NCBI GenBank assembly: GCA_037389465.1
Contig: JAZARR010000110.1
Location: 1,307,501-1,371,500 of the forward strand
Direction: 5' to 3'
Origin: Baylisascaris procyonis
Taxonomy: Eukaryota > Nematoda > Chromadorea > Rhabditida > Ascarididae
Length of the DNA: 64,000 bases
Made by a program: the position numbers and the translations under genes. The stretch's first letter is position 1. Each line of letters opens with the position of its first letter. The notes below the pieces were generated by a model. It did no database searches, was not told the DNA's origin, and was given only the letters and a program-made list of their open reading frames with translations. This document shows, in pieces, positions 12,791-26,434 of the stretch.

Positions 12791-14084
12791 TCACTCTTAA
12801 GTCATAGAAAAACAATCCTTTCTGCGAAGAATTTTTATAGACGATCGAATTAATCGAAGCCCGAAGACGTCATTAATTAGTCCAAATCTGAAGATATTAT
12901 TCTTTTTATAGATTATCTATGACAGTAATTAATTAAATGAATGCAACATAAAAGCATCTATCACATCATCATCTCTCATACATTTGGCTTCATTTCTTTT
13001 CACTTAAAAAAAGTTTTTTATTTGCGCTTATCTAAAAGATGAACATAAATGTTTGATAGTTGAGGGTGTTCTTTGTTCGCCCAATTATTTCTACTTAAAT
13101 TTTTTTTTTTGAGAGGGAGGTGGGTGGTAGAGGAGGGAATTGGAAAAGAATATTTGCAGCTGAAAAAAAAAAAAAGAAATTATTTTCTTATTACACTATC
13201 GATGTGGGCCCGTTAACATTTGTCGCATAATTTATTTGCATATTCGATTACATCCACTACTTATACTCGATACGCTTCATATAGCCAACCTAGATAAGCG
13301 TTATGTTGTCACACCTTACAGTAATCGGAATTAAATAACAACATCTATTCGATCTTTTTTTTTTTAATAATTAAGTTATAAGCGTATCGAAAATGCTGGA
13401 ACGATTTTTACAACCTTATAAAGGTATTTAATCAATAACACAGATGTAATTAAGGCTCAAAATTACGTTGAATATAACTTGAATGTATAAATGAGTGGAC
13501 ATAATTACGAATGTGATAGTAGCGCTTATAAAATTGGCGCATATGACTGGAACTTTCGTTTACGGCGCATATGTCGGACCAGAATTTGAATTTCTCTCTT
13601 GAAAGTAAGACCAAATATATAACTTATAAAAGTGATAAGATAGGTCTTTAGCCATACGATCATATAAAATCGCTAAAATGTTTTATACGCTATCATTCAA
13701 GTAAAGAGTTATCGAAGTATTTGATTGTCTTTTTTATTTTTCTCTCTCCAAGCCATACTTGTATTACTACTTTCAGACTGAATAAACGAATTGAATTCAA
13801 ATTTTACAAACGAAATTATTCGAAAATTTTTTTAAACTTAGAAAAATTTGCAATTCATCCAAATCGAAGATCTAGTAAATGCACATGTTGTTCTTTTATG
13901 AGTGGCATATCAAGTAGATGTGCTCGATTTTTTTTTTTTTTTTTTTGGAGTCATTGCAATATTGTGACACTCAAATAGGACGTAGTATCCATTAGTTTGA
14001 AGGTATACCTGTGCGATACAGATGGATATATGAATTTATTCTAGTTTATTCCGGTGATGTTTTAGGTTACTAGATGAATTCCTG

Positions 14085-14190
14085 GATTCTGATTCCTCAA
14101 TTCTAATTATTAGATTCTGATTCGTTGATTCTCTTCACTAGATTCTGGTTCCTTAATTCTCTTTAGTAGATTCTGATTCCAAAGTTCTAA
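14085..14190. repeat. 28-bp tandem repeat, 3.8 copies
   Basis: GATTCTG(A/G)TTC begins at 14085, 14113, 14141 and 14169, exactly 28 apart. The units share a central AATTCT or GATTCT and end in A(C/G/T)TA. Confidence 0.9.
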
Positions 14191-15014
14191 AGTTGCGAAC
14201 ACACAGTCACTCAGAATACAACAAATTAAAATCTCCTAACGATTCGATTTTCCTATTGCATTTGAATAAACAATAGTTAATTCTTTACGATCTTTGATTT
14301 TTTTTTTAAATTTTTATTCAATTTTATAAAATATATGCATAAATATATATTTTATATAAATGAAAAATATCTATGCTATGTTTTAATTACCATTTTATCA
14401 TTATTTATCTCTTTATAGAATTCCATTTTTTTGAATACCTGAGAGGCTTTTCTCTAAACGCCTGAAGCAATTTGCTAAAAATATCAAATTTTATTCCATA
14501 TTAATATTGCTTCTTCAAATTTGAATATTATATATTATAGAAAATGTGATACACTCAAATATATTCATTTAGCTCTAATGAGATTCTCTCAATTTCAAAG
14601 AATCATACAAAAATACACTGAAATTTGAGATGTTTTTTTTTCCTAAATAGATCCAAAACGACTATTTTTTATTTCGTTTCCCAAACACCCGAAAAAAAAC
14701 AATTTTCTTACTTATTCAATATGCAAATATAAAAATGATTTAAATACCGTCTATGGATTAACCTTTCACTTAGCGCAGACAGTTTCTTTATTTAAAATAA
14801 ATTACTTGCAGTGATAATATATAAAGGTATTTAGATGTTATCTTTAATATTTCTTCTATTCGATTATTTATGAAAATTTCCGTTGATTTATTGTTGAAAT
14901 ATCATCCTTAAACTAGTGCAGAAATTATTCATCACTAATGAGGCTATTATCAAAGATTGATATGTGAAGAGAAGTGACGAAATAAAATGCAAAAATTGGT
15001 AAATATACATATAA

Positions 15015-16806
15015 GTTGAGATTATGCAATGCAAAAATTGCAAAAAATTGAGATTATGCAATGCAAAAATTGCAAAAAATTGAGATTATGCAATGCAAAA
15101 ATTGCAAAAAATTGAGATTATGCAATGCAAAAATTGCAAAAAATTGAGATTATGCAATGCAAAAATTGCAAAAAATTGAGATTATGCAATGCAAAAATTG
15201 CAAAAAATTGACATTATGCAACGCAACAATTGCAGAAAATTGAGATTATGCAATGCAAAAATTGCAAAAAATTGAGATTATGCAATGCAAAAATTGCAAA
15301 AAATTGAGATTATGCAATGCAAAAATTGCAAAAAATTGAGATTATGCAATGCAAAAATTGCAAAAAATTGAGATTATGCAATGCAAAAATTGCAAAAAAT
15401 TGAGATTATGAAATGCAAAAATTGCAAAAAATTGAGATTATGAAATGCAAAAATTGCAAAAAATTGAGATTATGCAATGCAAAAATTGCAAAAAATTGAC
15501 ATTATGCAACGCAACAATTGCAGAAAATTGAGATTATGCAATGCAAAAATTGCAAAAAATTGAGATTATGCAATGCAAAAATTGCAAAAAATTGAGATTA
15601 TGCAATGCAAAAATTGCAAAAAATTGAGATTATGCAATGCAAAAATTGCAAAAAACTGAGATTATGCAATGCAAAAATTGCAAAAAATTGAGATTATGCA
15701 ATGCAAAAATTGCAAAAAATTGAGATTATGAAATGCAAAAATTGCAAAAAATTGAGATTATGCAATGCAAAAATTGCAAAAAATTGACATTATGCAACGC
15801 AACAATTGCAGAAAATTGAGATTATGCAATGCAAAAATTGCAAAAAATTGAGATTATGCAATGCAAAAATTGCAAAAAATTGAGATTATGCAATGCAAAA
15901 ATTGCAAAAAATTGAGATTATGCAATGCAAAAATTGCAAAAAATTGAGATTATGCAATGCAAAAATTGCAAAAAATTGAGATTATGAAATGCAAAAATTG
16001 CAAAAAATTGAGATTATGCAATGCAACAATTGCAAAAAATTGAGATTATGAAATGCAAAAATTGCAAAAAATTGAGATTATGCAATGCAAAAATTGCAAA
16101 AAATTGAGATTATGAAATGCAAAAATTGCAAAAAATTGACATTATGCAACGCAACAATTGCAGAAAATTGAGATTATGCAATGCAAAAATTGCAAAAAAT
16201 TGAGATTATGCAATGCAAAAATTGCAAAAAATTGAGATTATGCAATGCAAAAATTGCAAAAAATTGAGATTATGCAATGCAAAAATTGCAAAAAATTGAG
16301 ATTATGCAATGCAAAAATTGCAAAAAATTGAGATTATGCAATGCAAAAATTGCAAAAAATTGAGATTATGAAATGCAAAAATTGCAAAAAATTGAGATTA
16401 TGCAATGCAACAATTGCAAAAAATTGAGATTATGAAATGCAAAAATTGCAAAAAATTGAGATTATGCAATGCAAAAATTGCAAAAAATTGAGATTATGCA
16501 ATGCAAAAATTGCAAAAAATTGAGATTATGCAATGCAAAAATTGCAAAAAATTGAGATTATGCAATGCAAAAATTGCAAAAAATTGAGATTATGCAATGC
16601 AAAAATTGCAAAAAATTGAGATTATGCAATGCAAAAATTGCAAAAAATTGAGATTATGCAATGCAAAAATTGCAAAAAATTGAGATTATGCAATGCAAAA
16701 ATTGCAAAAAATTGAGATTATGAAATGCAAAAATTGCAAAAAATTGAGATTATGCAATGCAAAAATTGCAAAAAATTGAGATTATGAAATGCAAAAATTG
16801 CAAAAA
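15015..16806. repeat. 32-bp satellite array, about 56 copies
   Basis: The repeat unit is 32 bp. It reads ATTGAGATTATGCAATGC followed by AAAAATTGCAAAAA. Each unit holds an inverted repeat TGCAA-AAA-TTGCA and is 25% GC. Most copies are identical. Three variant classes occur: AAATGC for CAATGC; AACAATTG for AAAAATTG; and a multiply changed unit (GACATTATGCAACGC then AACAATTGCAG) at 15211, 15499, 15787 and 16139. Spacings of the last class are 288, 288 and 352 bp (9, 9 and 11 units), so part of the array grew by copying blocks of units. The array has no long open frame because 32 is not a multiple of three. Confidence 0.97.
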
Positions 16807-19800
16807 TATATAATTTAAGATTGTTGCAATGTTCAGCGCATTTTTTTTTTTTTTTGGCATTCTTTGCATTGGACGCTTAACGGTTGTGATGCATTCATCG
16901 TGTTAATTATTAATGGCACAAATGCATCGCCTACTTTATCCACTTGCTTTGCGAGCGAGTTGCGAGGAAAGTTGCTTAAGCATTGTTAATCGATGATTAA
17001 GGCTAGGCCAAATTGAGGAGTGCAATTGAATTGGCCAAACTTATATTTGATGCTCCCAAAATAGTGGTGTATCGCTTATTTCATTGATTAGATTTATATA
17101 TCATTTAATAATGCATTCTTTCAATTCTATTCTCTCTCTTTTTTTTACTTCATTTATAATTTATTCTTTCACTTTATTATTATATTCGTCGTCAGGTTCT
17201 TTTTTTTTGTCGGGAAAAGATTTTAGGCGGTTTGCATTGTTATAAAATGCCTTCTAGTTACATATCGGTCAAATTGTTCTAGTTGCCTCTCATTGTGATC
17301 TATTCAGACAAGATCTGTTATCAACTAGTGACTCCAGCTACTAGACGAATGACCTCGTGCTAAAGTTGGAGAACAAGTTGGTGACACTTTTCTATCAAAG
17401 TTTATCTAAATGCAGTATAAGGCGCTACATATAGACTTTTGTGATCATGCAAAAAGAATCTTTGAATGCCTTATCGGAATGCCCTGTTTTTGGATCTTTA
17501 TTTCAGTTTATTATCAGTGGTTAGTTATAAAATGCAAAATTCCTCAGCATAGATTGACCTCAGGTCGAGTGCATATGTTTTATTTTTGCGTTCTAATATT
17601 ATTTTCAAATAAACTGCACTAAATCCTCTCTAGTCTAATTTTCGCATTTGCGTTGGAATTTCAACTGTAATATTGGGCCACATTCGACTAATATAGTTAT
17701 TTCAGGATAACTGCATTTTCAGGATGGTGGAAGGCTTAAAGGGGGGGTGCCTGAAGGGATATAGACAATATTGAAGGAATGGAAAGACTGATTTATAATC
17801 TATCAAGAAATATTGTGAAAATTTGTTAGAGTTTTTTATTCAACTTTTATTTGAATTTAATTGATTAACAAGCTTAAATTGCAATCATTCATTGCAATCA
17901 ACATATTGCAATCCGATTTAATGATAAATTCAAATTACATTCGCTTAGATATTCAAATTGCAATCGTTTATTGTAATTAATTTGCAATCGGATCCATTAA
18001 TAAATTCAAATTGCAATCGTTTAGAAATTCAAATTGTTAAATTTTATTTAAAAAAAATTTTTTTTTGAATAATTCGAAAATCAATATTAAAATTTTTGCA
18101 GCAATAATAATTTTTCAATTGATCAAAATTGTATCGTTTATAAATTTTCAATTTCAAATTATTTCTAAACATTTTTTTTTTTTTTATCAAATTAAATGAA
18201 AAATTTTCAATGAAAATATCCTCATCTAAAGAATAATACGATAGTTTCTTAATTGTAAAAATAATAGAAATATGATCTTCGCCTTCGTATATGATTAAAT
18301 CAAAGCATTAGAAATTAAACATTTATTTTATCTCAATATATTTTAATAATTAAGTATTTATTATCGGATACGTTCCTTATATTCTCTAATCTACAATTGC
18401 AGATAATTTGCTGTTTATAGTTTGTAATTACAAAATAACTTCAAACTTGTCATTTTAGATTCCTTTCCTAAACACTATCGAAAAAGATTTCCCACATTTT
18501 AGAAAAAAAAATGTAAATATAAGGATTCGATTGTAAATTAACTGATAATCTCGGCATTAACCGTTTAATGCATCGCTTGAGTTTCAATATACGATTTCCT
18601 TCATTCTTCGAATTTGATGTTTAGTTAATTTAATTACAAATTTTCTATTCTATTATCAAAATGTCTTATTCCGATAAATATTTTACGTTTAAAAAAAAGT
18701 GATTCAGTAGTGATTTAAATAAATATTTGCATTAGCAAAATTTTATGAACTTTTTTTGATTTTGAATTTTTTTTAAATTTTTGCGAAAAAAAATTTTTTT
18801 TTCCATTTTCAAATTTTTATTGATATTTAAATATATTTCTAGATGATGAAAGAATCTATTGAAAAATAATCGTCGAAAATGTTTTCATCGGGAAAAGAGG
18901 TGTGATAGGCTAAACAAAACGTGTGAAAAAATCGGAAAAGAAATTTGAGAGTTGCATTAACTTAGCGAGAAATTTGAGTATATTTCTCGAAACATTTCAA
19001 AGCATTTTTTATTTTATGCCCCTTTCATATTCGCATTTTATTCATTCGCATCCAATGTGACACCTTCTTCTCTTTTTTTTTTTGTAATACTAATGAAACT
19101 AATATACAATAATCTCATGCGATATTATTTTATTCTCATATTTTGCGAATCTCTCATTATCACTGCAAAGATATATGTTTACAATTCTCGCATCCTAACT
19201 TCATTTCATCTCATCGTATTTTAGTATATTTCGATTCTTTTCATTCCACTCTATTCCATTTCATTCCATTTTTTTTTTTTCGCATATTTCCACATTTGTT
19301 GCAATATTCGTTTTGATTAATCATTGAGAAATAATAGTGTTATATTTGAAAGTGATTTAGTCGAATACTTAAGCGAATGCACAATAATATCACTATAGTT
19401 TACAATTAACATCAACAATTTATTTTGCTTTCACGGTAATTATAGACGTTGTTGCAAATTTATTGTGCAATTCCTTCGATAAATAGATATTTCATTTTAC
19501 GTCTGGTAAATGTTTAATTACCCAAGTTTGAGGATTGACTGACGTTGATCTAGTGAGTCGAAACAGGTTATTCGAAGCGGAAAGTTCTGTGAGATTATAT
19601 ATGATACATTATGAGATTTGATGAATTTATAATATTCGATGATATTCGATGTTATCAGTTAGCCATATCTTTGAGTAATTGAATGATAAGCAATATTAAG
19701 CTTATCACAAAATCAAAGATAATACTATTTTTTGCTCAAAAATTCCTTCTCAATAATATAAGAAAAAATTTTTGAATGCTTCGAATCATCTCTAAACGAT

Positions 19801-20573
19801 GTTAGACGAACGATATAAATAAAAGTACAATTTTTTTTTCTGCCGTCATAATGCTCAATCACTAAATGTCTCTCAATGACAAAAGCAATGATATTTACAA
19901 ATAAAATAACACATATCGATGAACAACTAAATCATTCCATATATAGAGGACACATATAGAAGAAATTGAATAGAGAAAAGCATCATAAATCAATTATATT
20001 GAAAAAAAAAATATTTAATATTTAATTTAAGTTCTATTCTAAACGATATTTGATTAATTAAAAATGAATAGATTATCAATGATGTTCATAAATTATATGC
20101 AAATAATGAATATTTGAATATTAGATAAATTTGCATATTCGAGGAATTTGTGCTATGGAAGTAAGAGTATCACTGCAAATTATGTAGTTGTTCGACACAT
20201 TATTTATATTCAAATGAACATTTATAAGAAAATATTTTCGATCAATGTGTAGTATATTTCTAGCGTAAATACTTGTAGACTTAGTATGCTTCCTTCAACG
20301 CCTGGCTTTGCTTTCGGCAACCATTGACATCGTTGCCAGTATATAATAATAAGATTAATAGTGATTATTATAACGTTATAACATCATTTCGAATATCGTT
20401 AACCATATAGGTAACACTAATTGCATTTGATACTGTAACGACACTGTAGTCGTAATTAGTTTTAATAATTATAAAGATGTAAATTCAAGTTAATACTGTA
20501 ATAACTTAAATACGCGATAACGCTGCTCGTCGAGTATAAGTAGCATAAGTGGCGATCGTTGATGAAGTAATTT
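16807..20573. other. AT-rich DNA, no gene recognised
   Basis: The stretch is mostly T- and A-rich with homopolymer T runs. A 70-codon frame at 17410-17622 (MQYKALHIDFCDHAKRIF) has no splice context or known motif. A repeat shared with the first SDR gene lies at 19517-19577. Confidence 0.5.
19517..19577 (+). repeat. Dispersed repeat, related to 34991-35052
   Basis: TTACCCAAGTTTGAGGATTG, then GTTGATCTAGTGAGTCGAAA and TTATTCGA. The second copy, in intron 2 of the first SDR gene, reads TTACCCAAATCTGAGAGTTG, then GATGATCGAGTGAATCGAGA and TTGCCTGA. By eye identity is about 70%. It is noncoding and its boundaries are uncertain. Confidence 0.45.
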
Positions 20574-20574
20574 A

Positions 20575-20872
20575 TATGCGCAGAATTGATTTCATTCGTC
20601 GATGTCAATATCGATACACGAAGAAGCCGATTATTCACCATGTGGATTATCATTACGAACAACGGCTGTCCTATGTGCTGCCACTCAAATTGGTATCACC
20701 GTCTTCACAAGGTATACAACTTACCTGTAATTTCAACAAATCTACTTATCTTTCATTCGTCTATATATTAATGGCAACGGTAGAAACATATGCCACACTG
20801 ACTATTGCCTGGAAAATGGGCGATTTTGCAAGAATCAACAATCAGCCGTGTGCATATTTCCATGGAATTTAA
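20575..20872 (+). CDS. Unrecognised coding-like segment, possibly two exons
   Basis: An open frame runs from ATG at 20575 to TAA at 20872 (99 residues, MRRIDFIRRCQYRYTKKP at the start). Its second half (from about 20723, ATVETYATLTIAWKMGDFAR) has strongly purine-first codons typical of coding DNA. The first half is more coding-like in another frame (20584-20709, LISFVDVNIDTRRSRLFTMW), which ends at a strong donor (AAG then GTATAC at 20710). The likeliest reading is two exons of one gene in different frames, but I could not find a matching acceptor. No family is recognised. It may belong to the membrane-protein gene at 22183-23121. Confidence 0.25.
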
Positions 20873-21121
20873 GCCGTCGAAAAAAATTGAAGGAAAAATA
20901 AAATTCAAAGTTTAGAGATGACAACTCGCATTCTAGGTTTTAATGGTAGACAATCAGAAACATGGCAATGTCCCAAATTCGGAGCCAAAAAAAGCATTTC
21001 TATTTGATATACAAGCAATTCGACCCATTGATTAGGCGGCAAATTTAAATTCTTTTATTCTCAGGGTCCATGGTATTGAGCGAAGACTGTGATCATACAG
21101 TAGTATGTGATCATAGATTAA

Positions 21122-21233
<112 letters not shown>

Positions 21234-21419
21234 TTTATTTATTTAATTATTTATTTATGCAAGATCCTCTTTTTTTGCTGCTGTGCATTGCGTTCTTATA
21301 ACTTAAGGTTAGTGTGGTAATTTGGTGTTTTAATAAGCAGTTGCGGTAAACTGGTTTCAGAGTTCATGACACTCTCAAAACGAGAACAATGATGAATTTT
21401 TATGACAACATAATGTCTT

Positions 21420-21665
21420 TGCACATACGTCTGCGTGTGTCTGTACACAAGTCTGTATGTGTCGGTATGCCTGTATTCTCATGTGTCTGTGAGTCTGTCT
21501 ACGAAACACTTTCAACTCGGAAACAATTGTTGCTAAAGATGTGAAATTTTCAAAAAACTAATTATAGAATGTGCACCGTTTTGACACTGTAACAGCATTC
21601 ATGTTGATTTGTCAATCTCAACAGGAATTATAGGTACTTCAAGAAGTTTAAAAAATTGCATTCAT
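21420..21665 (+). repeat. Dispersed repeat, copy B
   Basis: A degenerate GTCTG-rich head (21428-21502) is followed by ACTCGGAAACAATTGTTGCT, AATGTGCACC, GTTGATTTGTCAATC, GGAATTATAGGTACTTC and AAAAAATTGCATTCATTTT. These landmarks match copy A at 12541-12790 in order and approximate spacing. This copy is more degenerate in its microsatellite head. Confidence 0.55.
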
Positions 21666-21939
21666 TTTCAGCCAATCGGTTTTTTTTAATTTTAAATCTT
21701 ATATGTTTAAATTTTTTTTAAAAACCTTTTTATCAGAGATTTTCACTTAGAACACGAGTGAATTGCTATGCTTTTTTTTTATTGATGATTAATGAAACCG
21801 GTCAGTCCGGTGCACGGATTTAATTTACGAAATTATGTATCTTGCGAGGTAAAATAGGTTAAAAGAATGCCGGAGATTTTCCCTATAAGGGTAAGTTTTT
21901 CGCTCATTAATTGATCTGATTAGTTGAACTATTGTGTTT

Positions 21940-22160
21940 TGGCCATTCATTACCATACTCAATTGAATTACCGTAATATAGACGCTCATCCCAATTCTTA
22001 GCTGATTTACCATGATATCATTCATTATCATACCCAGTTGAGTTACTATAATATAGTCACTCATCACCACACCTAATTACTGTGATATGGTCAGTCAATG
22101 CTATACTCAACTGAATTACCGTAATATGGCCACTCATTACCGTACTCAGTTGAATTGGCT
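21940..22160. repeat. Degenerate repeat of about 40-45 bp, about 5 copies
   Basis: Repeated phrases of the type ACTCA(A/G)TTGAATTACCGTAATATGG followed by TCACTCATTACC. Copies have drifted and one is shortened. The repeat ends about 25 bases before the ATG at 22183. Confidence 0.7.
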
Positions 22161-22182
22161 GATACGCTGAATAATTATCGTA

Positions 22183-23121
22183 ATGAATAAATTAAAACAA
22201 CTTTTAAGTGTATTCCTCAACGCTCATATGGAAGAACGTTCGGTGATTCTGTCGATTCTGATTGCAGTAAATCTCTTTTCATGTCTTATTGCATGTTCGT
22301 TTTTCATTCTTTGCTTAGCGAGGCGAAAATTTGGAACATCTTATGATCTCATTCTACACGGTTATCTCCTTACTATGGTAATAATTTACTCGAATATTTT
22401 TTTTCCATTTTTGAATTTTTTTTTTTTTTTGAAAAAATACCACTGAATTTTTCCATATATTCTTCAGTATTAGAGCATCTCTCAGCCGAAACTGCATTTT
22501 TTTTTGGGGGGGGGGGGATGGAGGGGGGAGGCGAGGGAGAGGGATGTTATCTTTAGATTTTATCTCTCAAATCTTTTTAATCATTACCAATAATCTCATA
22601 ACTCGTAAAGTTGTTAAATCTTTTTTTCTTACGCTTTCATAAAGTACCATTTGTCATCGAAACTTAATATTTAGTGCTTTAGTGGTAATTGTTGTAATTT
22701 TTTATGTTCCCTTGTTGAATGATCCAAATTTTTCCAATATTTTCATCTATTTAATAATATTTTTCTTTGATATCAATAATCGAATAACTTATCAATAATA
22801 GTAAATAATTTGAATCAGAAATTTTTTTTAAATCTATCCTTGAAAAAAAAAAATATTTTTTTTTTCACAGCTGTTTTCAGCACAATCAAATTTACACAGG
22901 TATTTATAAGATGAAGATGAAATTTTGCAGCTTTTAATGGCATTGGCAAATTTCTTCGCATTGTTGTATTTCCCATTATCAATGGTACAATCATTGCATT
23001 CATTATCAACACCATCATTGGTGCGTTCAATAATACTTACGGTTTGCAGTGCTCTAACACTCTTCTATCAATTCTTCCAACGGAATATCGTCGAACAAAT
23101 GCTTCCGCATATGCAATATAA
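22183..23121 (+). CDS. Putative membrane-protein gene, unrecognised
   Basis: Proposed exon 1 is 22183-22377 (65 codons, MNKLKQLLSVFLNAHMEERS start), ending at a donor (ATG then GTAATA). Residues 22-46 are a clear transmembrane helix (ILSILIAVNLFSCLIACSFF). The last segment, 22931-23121, is most coding-like in the frame starting FNGIGKFLRIVVFPIINGT, with a second hydrophobic stretch and an end at TAA 23119. A 19-nt exon 22881-22899, after a perfect TTTTCAG, would join them in phase but needs a 31-nt intron (22900-22930). Direct splicing of 22377 to 22931 is also in phase and gives a different hydrophobic C-terminus (LLMALANFFALLYFPL start). So at least two transmembrane helices are likely, but the C-terminal frame is unresolved. 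A GPCR or transporter is possible; no family motif is seen. Confidence 0.35.
22505..22545 (+). repeat. G-rich tract
   Basis: TTT then about 13 G, then ATGGAGGGGGGAGGCGAGGG. It is a quadruplex candidate inside the intron of the putative membrane-protein gene. Confidence 0.8.
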
Positions 23122-23715
23122 TTTTAAATAGTTGAATTAACTTCTTTTTTTTATTTATTTAAAATAAAGATTTTTATTTTAACACCTTAATTTGCATACA
23201 TTTAATTATCTGTAATGACAAGAGTTATATGGATTAAAAATTTGAAGCGATTCAATGAAAACCACAGCAGCTATAAATTAACGACCTCAGAAGTAAGTAC
23301 CATCTGTTTGGTACTCTTATTCGACTGATTTACCTGAAATCTCTCTCAGGTAAACTTACGTATCGCTCATATTAATGGTTCACTGAAATGGAAACCTAGA
23401 ACCCCTAAGGGGTTTTATAAAGAGTCGATGAAAATCGAGGGATCACTATGAGAGGCGAATTACGAGGCAATATTAGACAACTGGGAGTCAAATAAAGTTT
23501 GTATATATATATATATATACGAAGGTCGATCATGGGCCAAATGTCGGTCATGGGCTTCTAGTCACGAGGCAATCTGATAGAGTCTTACCAACGATCGAAG
23601 GATGCGATAGAAATTTTTTATAAATTCTGGGAAAATCGCAAATCGAAATAAATTTATTCGAATGAAAGTAGTAAAAGCAATACGTATGTCATGTTTATCA
23701 ATAGTGCTCAGATAT

Positions 23716-23775
23716 GTAAACAAATAAACAAGTAAATAAACAAATAAACAAATAAATAAATAAATAAATAAATAA
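23716..23775. repeat. (AAAC/AAAT)n tetranucleotide repeat
   Basis: Alternating AACAAATAAACAAG units passing into perfect AAAT units (AATAAATAAATAAATAAAT). Confidence 0.9.
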
Positions 23776-26251
23776 GGATGACCGAAAAGTGAATAAATAA
23801 AAATAAACAAGAACCGAAAAATACTCGGATGCATTATTGACAGATTATAGCCACCAGCCGATAAGCACATGCACTAGAGATCAACCGTGGATTTTTGGTG
23901 TGTCAACACTGCTACTTCCTCAATTTTCAAAACATTTGAAATTTAAGGATGAGAATTAAATCTTCCATCGATGACCAACAATTGACGTTCTTAAAGAGAT
24001 CAAAGACCATGTGCACCAAAATTTTTCGAAACTATAAAACTAGAAACGAATATTGTTACGGATACGATTTGAGGTCAACACATTCACATCAGCATATATG
24101 GTAATTTATAAACCGTTTTTAACGGGTTAGAAATAAACCATTACGGTATGACTGGTAGATAGATGATGAAAGAAGAATATTATGACTTAATTCCAAATAA
24201 TAGAGATTTAAGAGGAAATTATATGCGTAAAGACAAAAAAAACTGCATTGGATTGATATTTTAATTAGGTCCACACTTCCCGATCTAGATCCCGAACTTC
24301 TAGATCTGTTGTCCACAAACATTCTTCATAGAAACCCCTCAGGTCTTTTAATTATAGATGCAATAAAAAAAATGACGTTTCAGTAAAAGGAACAATATTG
24401 CATAACCAGTTTTTTTAATGATATATTTAAATATTTCAGAATATATTCCCTTTCATTGAAGAAAATAATTTCCAGAAACTTTTTTATTCAAATGTAAAAT
24501 GAGTAAAAATTAAATTCCATTCCAAAATGCGCTAAATTATTCTACATAATGCGTCCGCGCACACAAACCAAAATATCCTCCCTATGCAACTTTAAGGCAA
24601 AAATCCAGACACGAAGTATCCTGACAGCAAATCCTCTCTAGTCATTTATCCACTTCTTCTTGATGATGGGAATTTATTCTGGTTGAATAATAAAATTTTT
24701 TAAAAATAGTTTTGAAATACTTTCCCGATATGTTTATCAATTCGTAGTTACATGATTTATCTAAAACATTTTTTAGCATTGAGTTCCTCGCAATGGAACT
24801 CCAGTTGAAGACGTGTCTTGATCTAGTTGTGGTTAGGTTCAGTTTTAACCAATGACAGCATCGAGTTGAATTAAACCTCGTCGTTATCCCGGTCACCCAA
24901 GAGGCTTTAATCTATTGCTAACCAGGTTTAATTCATTATTATGGGTGAACCTAGTCGATACTTCATTCCTTGTGGCGACTTTGAAAAGGCTTAATTTACT
25001 TCCGTTAAAATCGCAGTTTTTATTCTACTACTTTGTTTCATAGTTATTTCAGCTTGTATTTATTATAGAACCTATCTGATCTAATTATATATAATTTTGA
25101 ATTTTATATAAGAGAAAAAAAATATAGGAATAGATGATCATCTCATAGAAATGTTCTTCACCTTTATCTTAGATGATTAATAATTCAATATTTTTGCTCG
25201 AAAAGGTGTGATAGAAATTTTTCCTACCCAACTGCTTTATCCTTCCCCCTCCCCCATCCAAGGGATACTGTTGTTACCTCGCATCATAGCCTCGCCGCTA
25301 AGGAACTTTCTAGCGTTTATTTAGGTTTCGTCTTTCTTTATGTATCTAAATGTCCCCTCCCCACCTCCACCTCCTCTTCCTCTCCCCTTACCCGGATCTT
25401 TTCCCGGGCGCCTTCCTGGTATATGTTTTAGAAAAATCTCGCTTGAGTATACGATCATTGAATTTGTCATTTTTTCGCTTCTTTTCTTTCAATTTTTTTT
25501 TCTTTATTTCTTTTACTTCTCCCAGGTTCCAAATTTTCTCATTTCTTTTCATAAATTACGACTGATTTGTTCTTTTTTCAACCAATATGATTTTTTTCAT
25601 TTCAAATCCGTCATCAGCTCTTTTTATCTTTATAGGGAAGGCTTTATTATCAGAGACGTTTACCTAGCGCTTTCTTTTGCAGAGAAGGGGATTAGGTGTG
25701 TGGGAGGATGGGTAGATTTGGGAGGAAAGGACTTGGGAAGGAGGAAGAAGGAAGAAAGATTCGATGAAAGAGCAGCAACGCAATACACATGAACGTTCAA
25801 ATATGGGTGGGTCCTAAAGCGAATCATTCGCATTAACGCGACATTCGCAGTGCTGCTTACTATAGCCACCGAGGTTTTTCTTTTGTTCACGGTAAAAGGG
25901 GGAGGGGGTTCGTCTTCTTCCGTAGTCCTTTTTGTATTATTTTATGAATAATCATCCTGTCCCCCCCCTCCCCACCCTCCGTGAACCCCCTCTACGTCGT
26001 ATGCAAGCGTCGTTTTTGATGTATCTTTGAATTGTCCAATGTTGTCCGTATATTCTACGTTACACTTTAATAAAATCAGCTTACCGGGCATTTATTTTAA
26101 ATCGAATTTTCTTTTATAGATTCTATTTAATTACCACTTTTAGTGCTTACTAGGTATGTAAATGTAGATGGCTGAGCACTAATAAATCCGTGATGTCTCA
26201 TGCCACCCATTATATTTAAACACTTCTTTTTTATTAGGGTTGTTGAAGTGA

Positions 26252-26434
<183 letters not shown>

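Noticed and set aside
25340..25792. 150-codon plus-strand frame, the second longest in the window
   Set aside because: Pro/Leu then Phe/Ser-rich low complexity over pyrimidine-rich DNA, with an overlapping open frame and no motif.
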